Below are positions 8,937 through 16,479 of a stretch of 64,000 nt of DNA, piece by piece. The notes beneath the pieces were generated by a model, which saw only the letters and a list, made by a program, of their open reading frames with translations, did no database searches and was not told the DNA's origin. How positions within the stretch are numbered: position 1 is the first letter of the stretch; each line of letters opens with the position of its first letter. The translations under genes and the position numbers were made by a program. Source of the DNA: Brevundimonas sp. LM2 (lineage in GTDB: Bacteria; Pseudomonadota; Alphaproteobacteria; Caulobacterales; Caulobacteraceae); NCBI RefSeq assembly GCF_002002865.1, contig NZ_CP019508.1, positions 3,018,501 to 3,082,500 on the forward strand, given 5' to 3'.

Positions 8937-8957
8937 TTATGCTCAAAGTTAGCATAA
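8937..8957 (-). promoter_or_regulatory. Palindromic operator of the nad operon
   Basis: A 21-bp inverted repeat with perfect 7-bp arms, TTATGCT and AGCATAA, around a 7-bp centre. It begins 17 bp upstream of the nadA TTG start and lies just downstream of the predicted -10 box, across the likely transcription start. This geometry fits a repressor. Alphaproteobacterial de novo NAD genes are known from comparative genomics to be controlled by NadQ; I infer such a repressor here without recalling its exact consensus. Confidence 0.75.
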
Positions 8958-8965
8958 CTGCGACC

Positions 8966-8993
8966 AATATAGGCCGATGGTGGAGGCGTGCAA
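8966..8993 (-). promoter_or_regulatory. Predicted housekeeping promoter of the nad operon
   Basis: On the minus strand TTGCAC (8988-8993) and TATATT (8966-8971) are separated by 16 bp, close to the sigma-70 consensus. Transcription would start near 8959, directly at the edge of the palindromic operator, and run into nadA. It is the best promoter match in this part of the window. Confidence 0.7.
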
Positions 8994-9116
8994 GGGTAAG
9001 GCCGAGGCCAAGGATGCAGAGCGTTCGGGGGCCTCACGGTTTCAGGCGAAATCTCTTCGCTGATCCGCTAATCGTAGGTGACTTCATCCCGCCGAACGCC
9101 TCCGTACTGCCCCGCC

Positions 9117-10640
9117 ATGCAAGAAACCCTCCGCCGCATCCTCACCGCCCGCGTCTATGACGTGGCGATCCAGACGCCGCTCGACCCCCTGCCCGGCCTG
9201 AGCCGCCGCCTTGGCCGCGCGGTGCTGCAGAAGCGCGAGGACCTGCAACCGATCTTCTCGTTCAAGATCCGCGGGGCCTACAACAAGATCGCCGGGCTCA
9301 CGGGCCCGGAGCTGGCGCGCGGCGTGATCTGCGCCTCGGCCGGCAACCATGCCCAGGGCGTCGCCTTCGCGGCCCGCAAGCGCGGGACCACGGCCACCAT
9401 CGTCATGCCGGTGACCACCCCGCCCATCAAGGTCGCGGCCGTCCGCGCGCTCGGGGGCCACGTCATCCTGCACGGCGACGCCTTCGACGAGGCCTTCGCC
9501 GAGGCCAGCCGCCGAGCCTTGACCGACGGAGCCGTCTTCATCCACCCGTTCGACGACCCCGACGTCATCGCCGGCCAGGGCACGGTCGGGCTGGAAATCA
9601 TGCGCCAGCATTCGGAGCCCATCGCCGCCCTCTTCGTGCCCATCGGCGGCGGGGGCCTGGCCGCCGGCGTCGCCGCCATCGTCAAATTCCTGCGCCCCGA
9701 GACCCGCGTCATCGGCGTCGAACCGGTCGACGCGGCCTGTATGCAGGCCGCCATCGCGGCGGGCGAGCTCGTGACCCTGAACCAGGTCGGCCTGTTCTGC
9801 GACGGGGTGGCCGTGCGCCGCGCGGGGGTCGAGACCTTCCGGCTGTGCCGCGACCTGCTGGACGACATCGTCACCGTCGACAACGACGCCATCTGCGCCG
9901 CCATCAAGGACATCTTCGACGACAGCCGCGCCGTGGCCGAACCCTCCGGGGCCCTGGCCCTGGCCGGGCTCAAGGCCTGGGCCGCCGCCCATCCGGAGAT
10001 CGCCGATCAGGGCGCCCTGATCGCCGTCAACTCGGGCGCCAACGTCAATTTCGACCGGCTGCGTCACATCGCCGAACGGGCCGAGATCGGCGAGGGCACC
10101 GAGGCCTTGCTGGCCGTGGCCATGGCCGACGACCGCGCCGTCTACAGCCGGTTCCTGAACGCGCTCGACGGCCGCTCGGTCACCGAGTTCAACTACCGCT
10201 GGTCCGGCGAGGGCCGCGCCCACATCTTCGTCGGCGTCGCCATCAAACAGGGCCCGCACGAGAAGGACGACCTGATCCGCGCCCTCGTCGCCGACGGCTA
10301 CGACGTCGAGGACATGAGCGACAATGAGACCGCCAAGCTCCACGTCCGCCACATGGTCGGCGGCCGCGCCACCGGCCTGCCGCACGAACGCATCCTGCGT
10401 TTCCAGTTCCCCGAACGCCCGGGGGCCTTCCTGAAGTTCCTGAACAGCCTGCGCCCCGCCTGGGCCCTGACCCTGTTCCACTACCGCAACCACGGCGACG
10501 ACGTCGGCCGCGTCCTGGCCGGGATCTCCGTCCCGCCCGCCGACCAGCCCGCCCTGACCGCCGCCCTCGCCGCGCTCGGCTACCCCTATGTCGACGAGAC
10601 CGACAATCCGGCCACGAAACTGTTCCTGGAGGCGGTGTAG
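9117..10640 (+). CDS. ilvA: Threonine ammonia-lyase, biosynthetic long form
   Basis: A 507-residue PLP enzyme converting L-threonine to 2-oxobutanoate and ammonia, the entry to isoleucine synthesis. The PLP lysine lies in FSFKIRGAYNKIAGL; other motifs are CASAGNHAQGVAFAA, PIGGGGLAAGVA and the NSGANVNFDRLRH end of the catalytic domain (about residue 320). Two C-terminal ACT-like regulatory segments follow (YSRFLNALDGRSVTEFNYRW and RFQFPERPGAFLKFLNSL), as in the isoleucine-inhibited biosynthetic form. Start ATG chosen at MQETLRRIL; a 13-codon upstream extension is not family-like. It is divergent from nadA. The short-form enzyme at 24471-25673 is a second threonine deaminase. Confidence 0.96.
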   Translation: MQETLRRILTARVYDVAIQTPLDPLPGLSRRLGRAVLQKREDLQPIFSFKIRGAYNKIAGLTGPELARGVICASAGNHAQGVAFAARKRGTTATIVMPVTTPPIKVAAVRALGGHVILHGDAFDEAFAEASRRALTDGAVFIHPFDDPDVIAGQGTVGLEIMRQHSEPIAALFVPIGGGGLAAGVAAIVKFLRPETRVIGVEPVDAACMQAAIAAGELVTLNQVGLFCDGVAVRRAGVETFRLCRDLLDDIVTVDNDAICAAIKDIFDDSRAVAEPSGALALAGLKAWAAAHPEIADQGALIAVNSGANVNFDRLRHIAERAEIGEGTEALLAVAMADDRAVYSRFLNALDGRSVTEFNYRWSGEGRAHIFVGVAIKQGPHEKDDLIRALVADGYDVEDMSDNETAKLHVRHMVGGRATGLPHERILRFQFPERPGAFLKFLNSLRPAWALTLFHYRNHGDDVGRVLAGISVPPADQPALTAALAALGYPYVDETDNPATKLFLEAV

Positions 10641-10649
10641 CAAGTAGCC

Positions 10650-10816
10650 CTTCCCCCATCCTTCATGGGGGAAAGCGGCCCGTCGATCGCGCAGCGATCC
10701 AGGGCCGATGGGGGAAGTCTTGTCTTGCTTCAACTGCGGATGAAGTTCCCCCCATCCGTCCTGTTCTCGCTTCGCTCGAAGACGGACGGCTTTCCCCCGC
10801 AAAGCGCGGGGGAAGG
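10650..10816. terminator. Hairpin cluster between convergent ilvA and ogt
   Basis: The 180 bp between the two convergent genes hold stem-loops. A first hairpin at 10650-10675 pairs CTTCCCCCAT with ATGGGGGAAAG right after the ilvA stop. A last one near 10790-10816 pairs CCCCCGC with GCGGGGG just beyond the ogt stop. Between them CCGTCC/GGACGG arms form another. They lack long T-tracts, so they may act as bidirectional terminators or as REP-like palindromes. Confidence 0.55.
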
Positions 10817-10820
10817 CCTG

Positions 10821-11345
10821 TCAGCCGATCGCCACCCCCTCATGCGCCAGCAGCCAGCGCTTGCGCTCCAGCCCGCCGGCGTAGCCCGTCAGCGTCCCTT
10901 TCGCGCCGATCACCCGGTGGCACGGCACGATCAGGGCCACCGGGTTCTGCCCGTTGGCCAACCCCGCCGCCCGCACCGCCCGGGGCGACCCCACCGCCGC
11001 CGCCAGCTGGCCATAGCTGCGCGTCTCCCCCGCCGGAATGGCCCGCAGCGCCGCCCAGACCGCCGCCTGGAAGGCCGTCCCCGCCGTCTTGACGACCAGG
11101 CCGTCCAGCGCCGTCGCCTCGCCGGCGAAATACCGCTCGACCGCCCCCCGCACCGCCTCCGGAGCCCGCCCCGCGACCAGGGTCGCCCCCGGCGCATGCC
11201 GACCCAGCAACCGCATCATGCGCGGCTCGAAATCCACGAAGTCCAGCGCCCGCACCGCGCCGTCCGCATCGGTCACCAGCAGCACCTCGCCCACCGGCGT
11301 CGCGATCCGGTCCAGGGTCAGGATCTCAGGCTGCACGTCTGTCAT
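10821..11345 (-). CDS. ogt: Methylated-DNA--protein-cysteine methyltransferase
   Basis: A 174-residue suicide repair protein that transfers the alkyl group of O6-alkylguanine to its own cysteine. The active site PCHRVIG, the preceding RAVRAAGLANGQNPVALIV helix region, and SYGQLAAAVGSP are all present, followed by GYAGGLERKRWLLAHE. Length is normal. Start ATG is inside the 3' end of the upstream Ada/AlkA-like gene (20 bp overlap), so the two are coupled and presumably induced together by alkylation damage. Acts in the cytosol on DNA. Confidence 0.96.
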   Translation of the reverse strand: MTDVQPEILTLDRIATPVGEVLLVTDADGAVRALDFVDFEPRMMRLLGRHAPGATLVAGRAPEAVRGAVERYFAGEATALDGLVVKTAGTAFQAAVWAALRAIPAGETRSYGQLAAAVGSPRAVRAAGLANGQNPVALIVPCHRVIGAKGTLTGYAGGLERKRWLLAHEGVAIG

Positions 11346-12447
11346 CGTCTTGCTCCATCCGTTCTGCGCCCGCGCTCTTCGCCATGCGAAGATACAGCGC
11401 CCCATAGGCCCGCCAGGGCCGCCAGGCTTCCGCCCGCACCGCCAGATCCTCATCCGCCAGCCGATCGCTCGGCGCATCCTCGCCCGCATCCACCCAGTCG
11501 CCCGGCAGCCTCAGCCCCGGCCGCGCCGCCACCAGAGGCCGCAACCCCGGATCGACCGACAGGTCCCGCGCGATCGCCTCCGGGTCCGCCGACAGGTCGA
11601 ACACCCGCCGCACCCGCGCCAGCACCCCCGGCAGGGCCTTCAGGTCCGAGGCCTCGACCGAGACCGCCAGCCGCCCCGGCTTGCCTGGCGTCGCGGTCAC
11701 GACCCCGGCCGCGCCGTCCACCGCCGGGTCCAGCGCCCGTGACCAGACCCGTCCCTCGACCGTATCCCCTCTGGCCGACAGCGCCGCAAACATCGCGTCC
11801 CAGTCATAGGGCGGGCGATAGGCGAGGCTCAGCTTCACCGCCGCCCCCGCCGCCCGCTCCTTGCGCCGACGCAGCTCCGACGGTGCCTGCCCGTACAGGG
11901 CCTGGAACGTCTCATTGAACCGCCGCACCGAGCCGAAGCCCGAGCCCAGCGCCACCTGGGCCATCGAAAGGTCGGTCTCCTGAATCAGGGCCTTGGCCAG
12001 CAGCACCCGCCGCGTCTGGGCCACGCTGACCGGGGCCGCGCCCAGGTGCTGTTTGAACAGTCTGCGCAGCTGCCGCTCCCCGACCCCCAGCCGCCCGGCC
12101 AGGGCATCGACGTCGCCGCCGCCTTCAGAATTGGCGTCCAGCGCCCCCGCTTCGATCAGGCTCAGCGCCCGACTGACGGTGTTGGAGGTGCCCCTCCAGG
12201 CCCCCAGATCGGGGGCCGTTTCGGGCCGGCAGCGCAGGCAGGCGCGAAACCCCGCTTCCTCCGCCGCTGCGGCCGTCACTACGAACCGCATGTTCTCCCG
12301 GTTCGGCGTCCGCGCCGGGCACACCGGCCGGCAGTAGATCCCCGTGGTCTTCACACAGCCGAAGAACCGCCCGTCGAACCTTGCATCGCGCGTCAGGGCC
12401 GCCCGGTAGCAGGCCTCCTGATCCAGTCTGTCGCTCGCGCTTTCCAT
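11326..12447 (-). CDS. Ada/AlkA-like fusion lacking the glycosylase core
   Basis: A 373-residue protein with three recognisable parts: an Ada-type zinc/methyl-acceptor domain (FFGCVKTTGIYCRPVCPAR ... FRACLRCRPE, four Cys), an AraC-type helix-turn-helix (LAGRLGVGERQLRRLFKQH and VALGSGFGSVRRFNETF), and an AlkA N-terminal domain (LAYRPPYDWDAM ... RRVFDLSADP). The usual HhH-GPD glycosylase domain should follow. Instead GLRLPGDWVDAGEDAP passes straight to RAEAWRPWRAYGALYL, the extreme end of AlkA. About 100 residues, including the HhH motif and catalytic Asp, are missing in frame. It probably serves as an alkylation-sensing regulator, not a glycosylase. Coupled to ogt. Confidence 0.88.
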   Translation of the reverse strand: MESASDRLDQEACYRAALTRDARFDGRFFGCVKTTGIYCRPVCPARTPNRENMRFVVTAAAAEEAGFRACLRCRPETAPDLGAWRGTSNTVSRALSLIEAGALDANSEGGGDVDALAGRLGVGERQLRRLFKQHLGAAPVSVAQTRRVLLAKALIQETDLSMAQVALGSGFGSVRRFNETFQALYGQAPSELRRRKERAAGAAVKLSLAYRPPYDWDAMFAALSARGDTVEGRVWSRALDPAVDGAAGVVTATPGKPGRLAVSVEASDLKALPGVLARVRRVFDLSADPEAIARDLSVDPGLRPLVAARPGLRLPGDWVDAGEDAPSDRLADEDLAVRAEAWRPWRAYGALYLRMAKSAGAERMEQDDDRRAA

Positions 12448-12587
12448 GTCGGGAGAATGGCCCCCGGCACCGCCGATGTCTCGCGGTTTTCGGACTTCTC
12501 CTCCCCACTGGGCGAGGGGGACCGCCGCGCGCTTGCGCGGGGGGGTGGAGGGGGCCCACCCCGGACGCGCTGTCCGGATCAGCCCCC

Positions 12588-13748
12588 CTAAGCCTCGGCC
12601 CGCCCCGCGCGCCACAGGTTGGCGACGATGGTGTACATCAGGCTCACCGCCGAGATCGCCAGGCTCCAGGTGATGATCAGCGACAGCATGGAGGCCACCC
12701 CGACCAGGTCGCGATCCCGGTCTCGCAGCTCGCGCAGCCGGTCGACGTCCAGCAGCCCCCAGTCCCCCGCGATCCGCGCCTGCTCGGCCCCGATCGACAG
12801 CGTCGCCCAGTGGCCGGCGTCGAAGATGGCCCAGGTCAGCCACAGACCGGCAGCACCCACCACCACCGCCAGCAGCGCCCGCATCCGCGCCGCCTGCGGC
12901 CGGATCAGGGTGAACAGATAGACCCCCAGCTGGGCCAGGGCATACATCAGGATCGGCACGAACAGCAGCGTCCAGACGGGGGCCGGCGTCACGGTCACCA
13001 GATCGCCGTTGATCCGCATCGTGCCCAGACCCGGGAACGACACCAGCCCCACCCACCACAGGATGAACAGCCCGGTCGCCACCGCCGAGAACGCCGCCTC
13101 GCTGACCAGGGACCGGACCGGGGTCAGCCGCGCCCGGCACCCCCTGCGGCCCGCCGCCGGTCGGCCGGCCGCCGCGCGCGCCTGGACCCGCTCCCCGGCG
13201 GCCCGCGCCGCCAGGCCCCACGTCGCCGGATCCGACAGGCCGAAGGCCGACAGGTCCTTGACCCGCCAGTCGGTCAGCCATTTCGGCCGGACGCCGTAGT
13301 GTTCCATCAGGGCGCCGGTCACGGTCAGAACGCCGACCAGGGTCAGACCCGAGCCGATCACCCCGTTGATCGCCTGGCCGATCGCCTGGTTGGCCCCGTC
13401 GCCGCCGCTGACCAGCCGGATGAACAGACCGATCGCCGACAGGGTGACCAGCACCAGCAGCCCCGCCTTCACCCCATACAGCCAGTAGGGAAACAGCTCC
13501 GGCCCAATCAGACTGTCCGGCCCCTTCCGATAGCGGGCCGCCACGACCAGCGGATGGCCGATCTCGCGCAGGATGGCCTCGCGCTCGTCGTCGGTCAGCG
13601 GCCGGCCCAGGGTCTCCTCGCGCGCCTCGACGCGGCTCAGGATCAGGTCCCTCAGTTCGGCGATGATGTCGTCGCGCTCGTCGACCGGCAGCTGGGCCGC
13701 CACGGCCTCCAGATACCGCTCGATCATGTCTTCCGTCTTCGTGCTCAT
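12588..13748 (-). CDS. HAAS-domain multi-pass membrane protein
   Basis: A 386-residue protein. The cytosolic N-terminus (residues 1-65, MIERYLEAVAAQLPVDERDDIIAEL, REAILREIGHPLVVAARYR) is a HAAS / permease-prefix signalling domain. Six or so hydrophobic segments follow, starting with GVKAGLLVLVTLSAIGLFI, with an Ala/Arg-rich loop near residue 185. HAAS proteins are typically encoded beside a PadR regulator, as here: the PadR gene ends 25 bp upstream. It probably mediates a membrane or envelope response; the ligand is unknown. Confidence 0.85.
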   Translation of the reverse strand: MSTKTEDMIERYLEAVAAQLPVDERDDIIAELRDLILSRVEAREETLGRPLTDDEREAILREIGHPLVVAARYRKGPDSLIGPELFPYWLYGVKAGLLVLVTLSAIGLFIRLVSGGDGANQAIGQAINGVIGSGLTLVGVLTVTGALMEHYGVRPKWLTDWRVKDLSAFGLSDPATWGLAARAAGERVQARAAAGRPAAGRRGCRARLTPVRSLVSEAAFSAVATGLFILWWVGLVSFPGLGTMRINGDLVTVTPAPVWTLLFVPILMYALAQLGVYLFTLIRPQAARMRALLAVVVGAAGLWLTWAIFDAGHWATLSIGAEQARIAGDWGLLDVDRLRELRDRDRDLVGVASMLSLIITWSLAISAVSLMYTIVANLWRAGRAEA

Positions 13749-13773
13749 GCCCGGTCCCCTCGCTCCAGCAATG

Positions 13774-14103
13774 TCAGAGAATCTTGTCGAGCGAGGCGTT
13801 GATCGCCCGCCATTCGTCGCCCAGCCGGGCCAGCAGCTGCACGCCCAGGGGCGAGAGCACATAGAAGCGCTTTTTCCGCTTCTCTTCCTCGCGCCATTCG
13901 CTGTTCAGCAGGCCCTGGCTCTCCAGCCGACGCAGCAGCGGATAGAGGGTCGATTCCTCCATCTCCAGCCCGTCGGCGGCCAGGGCTTGACGCAGGGTGT
14001 AGCCGTACCGCTCGGTCCGCAGACAGGCGAGCACCGCCAGCACCAGCGACCCGCGCCGCAGCTCCAGCCGCATCGTTTCAAACAGGTCGGCGTCGACGGT
14101 CAC
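13774..14103 (-). CDS. PadR-family transcriptional regulator
   Basis: A 109-residue winged-helix protein: LRRGSLVLAVLACLRTERYGYTLRQAL, MEESTLYPLLRRLESQGLLNSEWRE and KRFYVLSPLG are diagnostic of PadR (recognition helix and wing). The short C-terminal helix should dimerise it. It lies directly upstream of the HAAS membrane protein in the same direction, the standard PadR-HAAS pair. Tandem dyads 25-60 bp upstream of its start suggest autoregulation. Confidence 0.93.
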   Translation of the reverse strand: MTVDADLFETMRLELRRGSLVLAVLACLRTERYGYTLRQALAADGLEMEESTLYPLLRRLESQGLLNSEWREEEKRKKRFYVLSPLGVQLLARLGDEWRAINASLDKIL

Positions 14104-14127
14104 GCGTTCAGCCCTTCACGTCACATA

Positions 14128-14162
14128 GTGTGTGACGCACAGTGTATGACGCATACTGTGTG
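14128..14162 (-). promoter_or_regulatory. Tandem operator dyads upstream of padR-HAAS
   Basis: Two adjacent copies of GTGTRTGACGCAYA-type sequence. Each is a palindrome around ACG (TGTG-ACG-CACA centred at 14136 and GTATG-ACG-CATAC centred at 14150), 14 bp apart. A wider pair, CACAGT and ACTGTG, encloses the second. They begin 25 bp upstream of the padR start codon, where an autorepressor would bind. PadR is the obvious candidate. Confidence 0.65.
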
Positions 14163-14187
14163 AGGGAGTCAAGATGCCTCCCCTTCC

Positions 14188-14309
14188 GCTCATCTCGGCG
14201 AAAGCCGGGACCCAGTTCTTTGTCCAAGCTACCGTGTCCGGCGAGCCGGGATAGATGGCCAGCGCAGTGCCGGTGACAGAACTGGATCCCGGCTTTCGCC
14301 GGGATGAGC
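14188..14309. repeat. Inverted intergenic repeat (REP-like)
   Basis: GCTCATCTCGGCGAAAGCCG at 14188 and its near-complement ending CGCCGGGATGAGC at 14309 flank a 60-bp centre; the arms extend about 31 bp (14188-14219 and 14279-14309) with few mismatches. The GGCTTTCGCCGGGATGA core is a widespread palindromic element of proteobacterial genomes. The apparent 69-residue frame across it is not a gene. Confidence 0.75.
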
Positions 14310-14323
14310 GGGGGCATGGAGCC

Positions 14324-14533
14324 TCATTCCACCAGGTAGAACAGCCCCTCCACCGTCGTCCCCAGCGCCCGCGCCAAGGCGAGGGCCAGCACGGTCGAGG
14401 GCACGAAGACGCCGTTCTCGACCGTGTTGATCGTCTTGCGCGACACCCCGGCCCGCTCGGCCAGCTCGGCCTGGGTCAGGCCGGCCTCGGTGCGGATCTC
14501 CTTCAGGCGCGACCCCAGCCGGGGGTCACCCAT
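14324..14533 (-). CDS. XRE-family helix-turn-helix regulator
   Basis: A 69-residue single-domain protein: SRLKEIRTEAGLTQAELAERAG then SRKTINTVENGVFVPST is the Cro/C1-type HTH, followed by LALALARALGTTVEGLFYLVE. It belongs to the YozG-like small XRE group usually paired with a membrane protein. Its start overlaps the end of the membrane-protein gene by 8 bp. Likely represses the pair through the tandem dyads at 15236-15271. Confidence 0.93.
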   Translation of the reverse strand: MGDPRLGSRLKEIRTEAGLTQAELAERAGVSRKTINTVENGVFVPSTVLALALARALGTTVEGLFYLVE

Positions 14534-15218
14534 CCCGGCCGGCCTCGCGGTCCAGCCAGGCGAAGCGGATGCCCGCCGTCGCCCCGGCCGCCGTCAGCAC
14601 GAACGGGAGGGCCAGGATCGCCAAACTCGGCCGCCACAGCCCCAGCCCCAGGGCGACCGTACCCCCCGCCATCAGGACCAGGAAGGCCAGGCCCACGGCC
14701 CGGGCGCGCAGGACCAGCGTCAACTCGTCCTCCATGAAACGCCGCTCGGTGCGGGACCGGTGGTCCCAGCCCATGGCCACTGCCGCCGCGACCCAGGCAT
14801 AGAGCACGGGGAGCAGGGCGCTGATCCCGTCGGGCCAGGATCCGTCGCCGCTCAGGATTGCGGTCACCCCCCGCGTGCCCTGGAACAGGAAGGCCGCGCT
14901 GGCCAGCGGCAGCAACCACAGCTGCTGGGTCCGTCCGGCCTGCAAGCGCTCGCGGCGCGCGGCGACCGTCTCGCTGTGCCAGCGATGGTCGTTCGGACGA
15001 GTCTTCCAGGCGATGATGGCCCCGCCGATGGCCAGGCCCACGCCGATCCCGGCCAGGACCCCCACCTGGGTGGCCGCGTCGGCCGAGCGCGACGGCGCCA
15101 GGGCGAACCCCAGCCCGGCGAGGGTCAGGCCCAGTCCGAGGGCCAGCAGGCCGGCGACGAACTTGCGCCGCCGCCCCCGTCCTTCGCGTTCCAGATCCCG
15201 TTCGTCCATCGCCATCAT
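14526..15218 (-). CDS. Multi-pass membrane protein paired with XRE regulator
   Basis: A 230-residue protein with a charged N-terminus (MDERDLEREGRGRRRKF), then hydrophobic segments at about 19-40, 48-66, 95-112, 122-140 and two between 165 and 215. I start it at the ATG preceded by GGGAGG five bases upstream (15218), not at the Met at 15236. No family motif beyond the DUF2178-like layout (TM pairs plus an RFMEDE-type cytosolic segment) is recognised. Coupled to the XRE gene; function unknown. Confidence 0.75.
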   Translation of the reverse strand: MMAMDERDLEREGRGRRRKFVAGLLALGLGLTLAGLGFALAPSRSADAATQVGVLAGIGVGLAIGGAIIAWKTRPNDHRWHSETVAARRERLQAGRTQQLWLLPLASAAFLFQGTRGVTAILSGDGSWPDGISALLPVLYAWVAAAVAMGWDHRSRTERRFMEDELTLVLRARAVGLAFLVLMAGGTVALGLGLWRPSLAILALPFVLTAAGATAGIRFAWLDREAGRDG

Positions 15219-15235
15219 CTTCGCCTCCCGATGCA

Positions 15236-15271
15236 TGTCACCTTGGGGTTACATATCACCTATGGGTTACA
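15236..15271 (-). promoter_or_regulatory. Two tandem 18-bp operator dyads at the XRE operon promoter
   Basis: TGTCACCTTGGGGTTACA (15236-15253) is followed immediately by TATCACCTATGGGTTACA (15254-15271). Each is an imperfect palindrome (TGTCACC / GGTTACA) and they are head-to-tail with 18-bp period. On the minus strand TTGACT (15275-15280) fits a -35 box, placing the second dyad over the promoter core and the first over the transcription start, next to the ribosome-binding site. A classic arrangement for XRE autorepression. Confidence 0.72.
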
Positions 15272-15303
15272 CCGAGTCAAGCGTCTCCCCCTGACCGACC
15301 CGC

Positions 15304-16092
15304 TCAAGGCGTCATCAGAGCGTTCAGCGTTCCATAACCCAACGCCGCCTCCAGCTGAGCTTCCGAGGCCCCATTGTCGAGGAAAGCCCGGTTGAGCCGA
15401 TCCGTCGTGCCATAGGCCGCCGCCGCGATGTTCGATCCGGCGCTCAGCCGACGCACGCCCAGGGCTTCCAGAGCCCTGGCGTCCGCCAGGCCCGGTCGCG
15501 CGAGAAGGTTCAGCGGCAGGCCCAGGCCGACCAGCGCGGTGATCGTCTCCGGCTCCGTCACGCCCGGCATGAACAGCCCGTCCGCTCCCGCCGCCCGGTA
15601 CATCGCCGCGCGTCGCGCCGCCTCGTCCAGACGCTCCTCGGCGGGACCGATGTCTCTCAGCCACAGGTCACAGCGGGCGTTGATGAAGAGGTCGCCCCCC
15701 ACAGCCGCCCGCACGGCCGCGATTTTGTCGGCCAGACCCTCCGCCGGATCGGCCCCGTCCTCGATATTGATGCCGACGGCTCCGGTGTCCCGGGTCCGTC
15801 GGGCGAAGGCCGCGGCGGCACCGGGGTCGTCAGAGAAACCGCCCTCGATGTCGGCGCTGACCGGCGTGTCACCGGCCGCCCGCACGATCCGCGCCAGAGC
15901 CTGCAGCAGCTCGACCTCCGGCGGCCGGCCCCCGTCGGGCCACCCCAAAGCCCAGGCCACCCCCGCGCTGGTCGTCGCCACCGCCCGGGCTCCCGCCGCG
16001 ACCGACAGGGCCGCAGAGGCCGCGTCCCAGGCGTTCGGAAGGATCAGCAGGCCGGAGGCATGCAGGGCATGAAAGGGGGCGGCGGTGGTCAT
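15304..16092 (-). CDS. Isocitrate lyase / PEP mutase family protein
   Basis: A 262-residue alpha/beta-barrel enzyme. Visible blocks are LPNAWDAASAAL, TTSAGVAWALGWPDG, PVSADIEGGFSDDPG (metal-binding acidic residues), VGINIEDG, INARCDLWL and GADGLFMPGV. This is the PEP mutase / methylisocitrate-lyase-like subgroup that cleaves or rearranges a C-C or P-C bond beside an oxo-acid. The KKCGH loop of true isocitrate lyases is absent. The substrate cannot be told from sequence; oxaloacetate- or oxo-acid-related chemistry is possible. Monocistronic. Confidence 0.88.
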   Translation of the reverse strand: MTTAAPFHALHASGLLILPNAWDAASAALSVAAGARAVATTSAGVAWALGWPDGGRPPEVELLQALARIVRAAGDTPVSADIEGGFSDDPGAAAAFARRTRDTGAVGINIEDGADPAEGLADKIAAVRAAVGGDLFINARCDLWLRDIGPAEERLDEAARRAAMYRAAGADGLFMPGVTEPETITALVGLGLPLNLLARPGLADARALEALGVRRLSAGSNIAAAAYGTTDRLNRAFLDNGASEAQLEAALGYGTLNALMTP

Positions 16093-16179
16093 GACGGGCC
16101 TTTCTCGTTCAGGCGACCCTGCCCCGGTCCAGCCCGGGCCGTCTCGCGGGAATCGGACACCGACGCGGCTGCGCGTCCG

Positions 16180-16383
16180 TTACTTGTGCGTCCAGGGCCG
16201 GTTGGCCCCCGGATTGACGCCGGCCGCCTGATCCTTCTGGAACTTGCCGCCGCGTGGGGGCTTGGGCCGCGCGTCCAGCCGCGCCTGTTTCATCCGCAGG
16301 GCCTTCTGGGCCGGGGTCTCGCCCGCCGTTGGTCCGGAGCCGGGCGCTGCGTCGGTCGCATCGTCGTTCGCGTCGTGGGTCAT
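16180..16383 (-). CDS. Small basic hypothetical protein, 67 aa
   Basis: A 67-residue protein: a disordered acidic start (MTHDANDDATDAAPGSGP) and a basic half with ALRMKQARLDARPKPPRGGKFQKDQAAG ending NRPWTHK. The basic module with KPPRGGKFQ is one I have seen as a conserved small protein in alphaproteobacteria, without known function. The frame is open for hundreds of codons upstream, but only this segment is protein-like. Cytosolic; RNA or ribosome binding would suit the composition. Confidence 0.7.
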   Translation of the reverse strand: MTHDANDDATDAAPGSGPTAGETPAQKALRMKQARLDARPKPPRGGKFQKDQAAGVNPGANRPWTHK

Positions 16384-16479
16384 GGCCCATCCTAGCACGG
16401 CCGGCCCGGCCCCGAAGCAACCTTCACCGCCGCACCCCGTTCTCTCACCGGACAGGGCCAGACCCCGGAGAGACACCCC

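Noticed and set aside
14108..14317. 69-residue frame MPPLIPAKAGIQ... upstream of padR
   Set aside because: It translates the inverted repeat and the PadR operator dyads; the peptide is the usual product of a REP-like palindrome.
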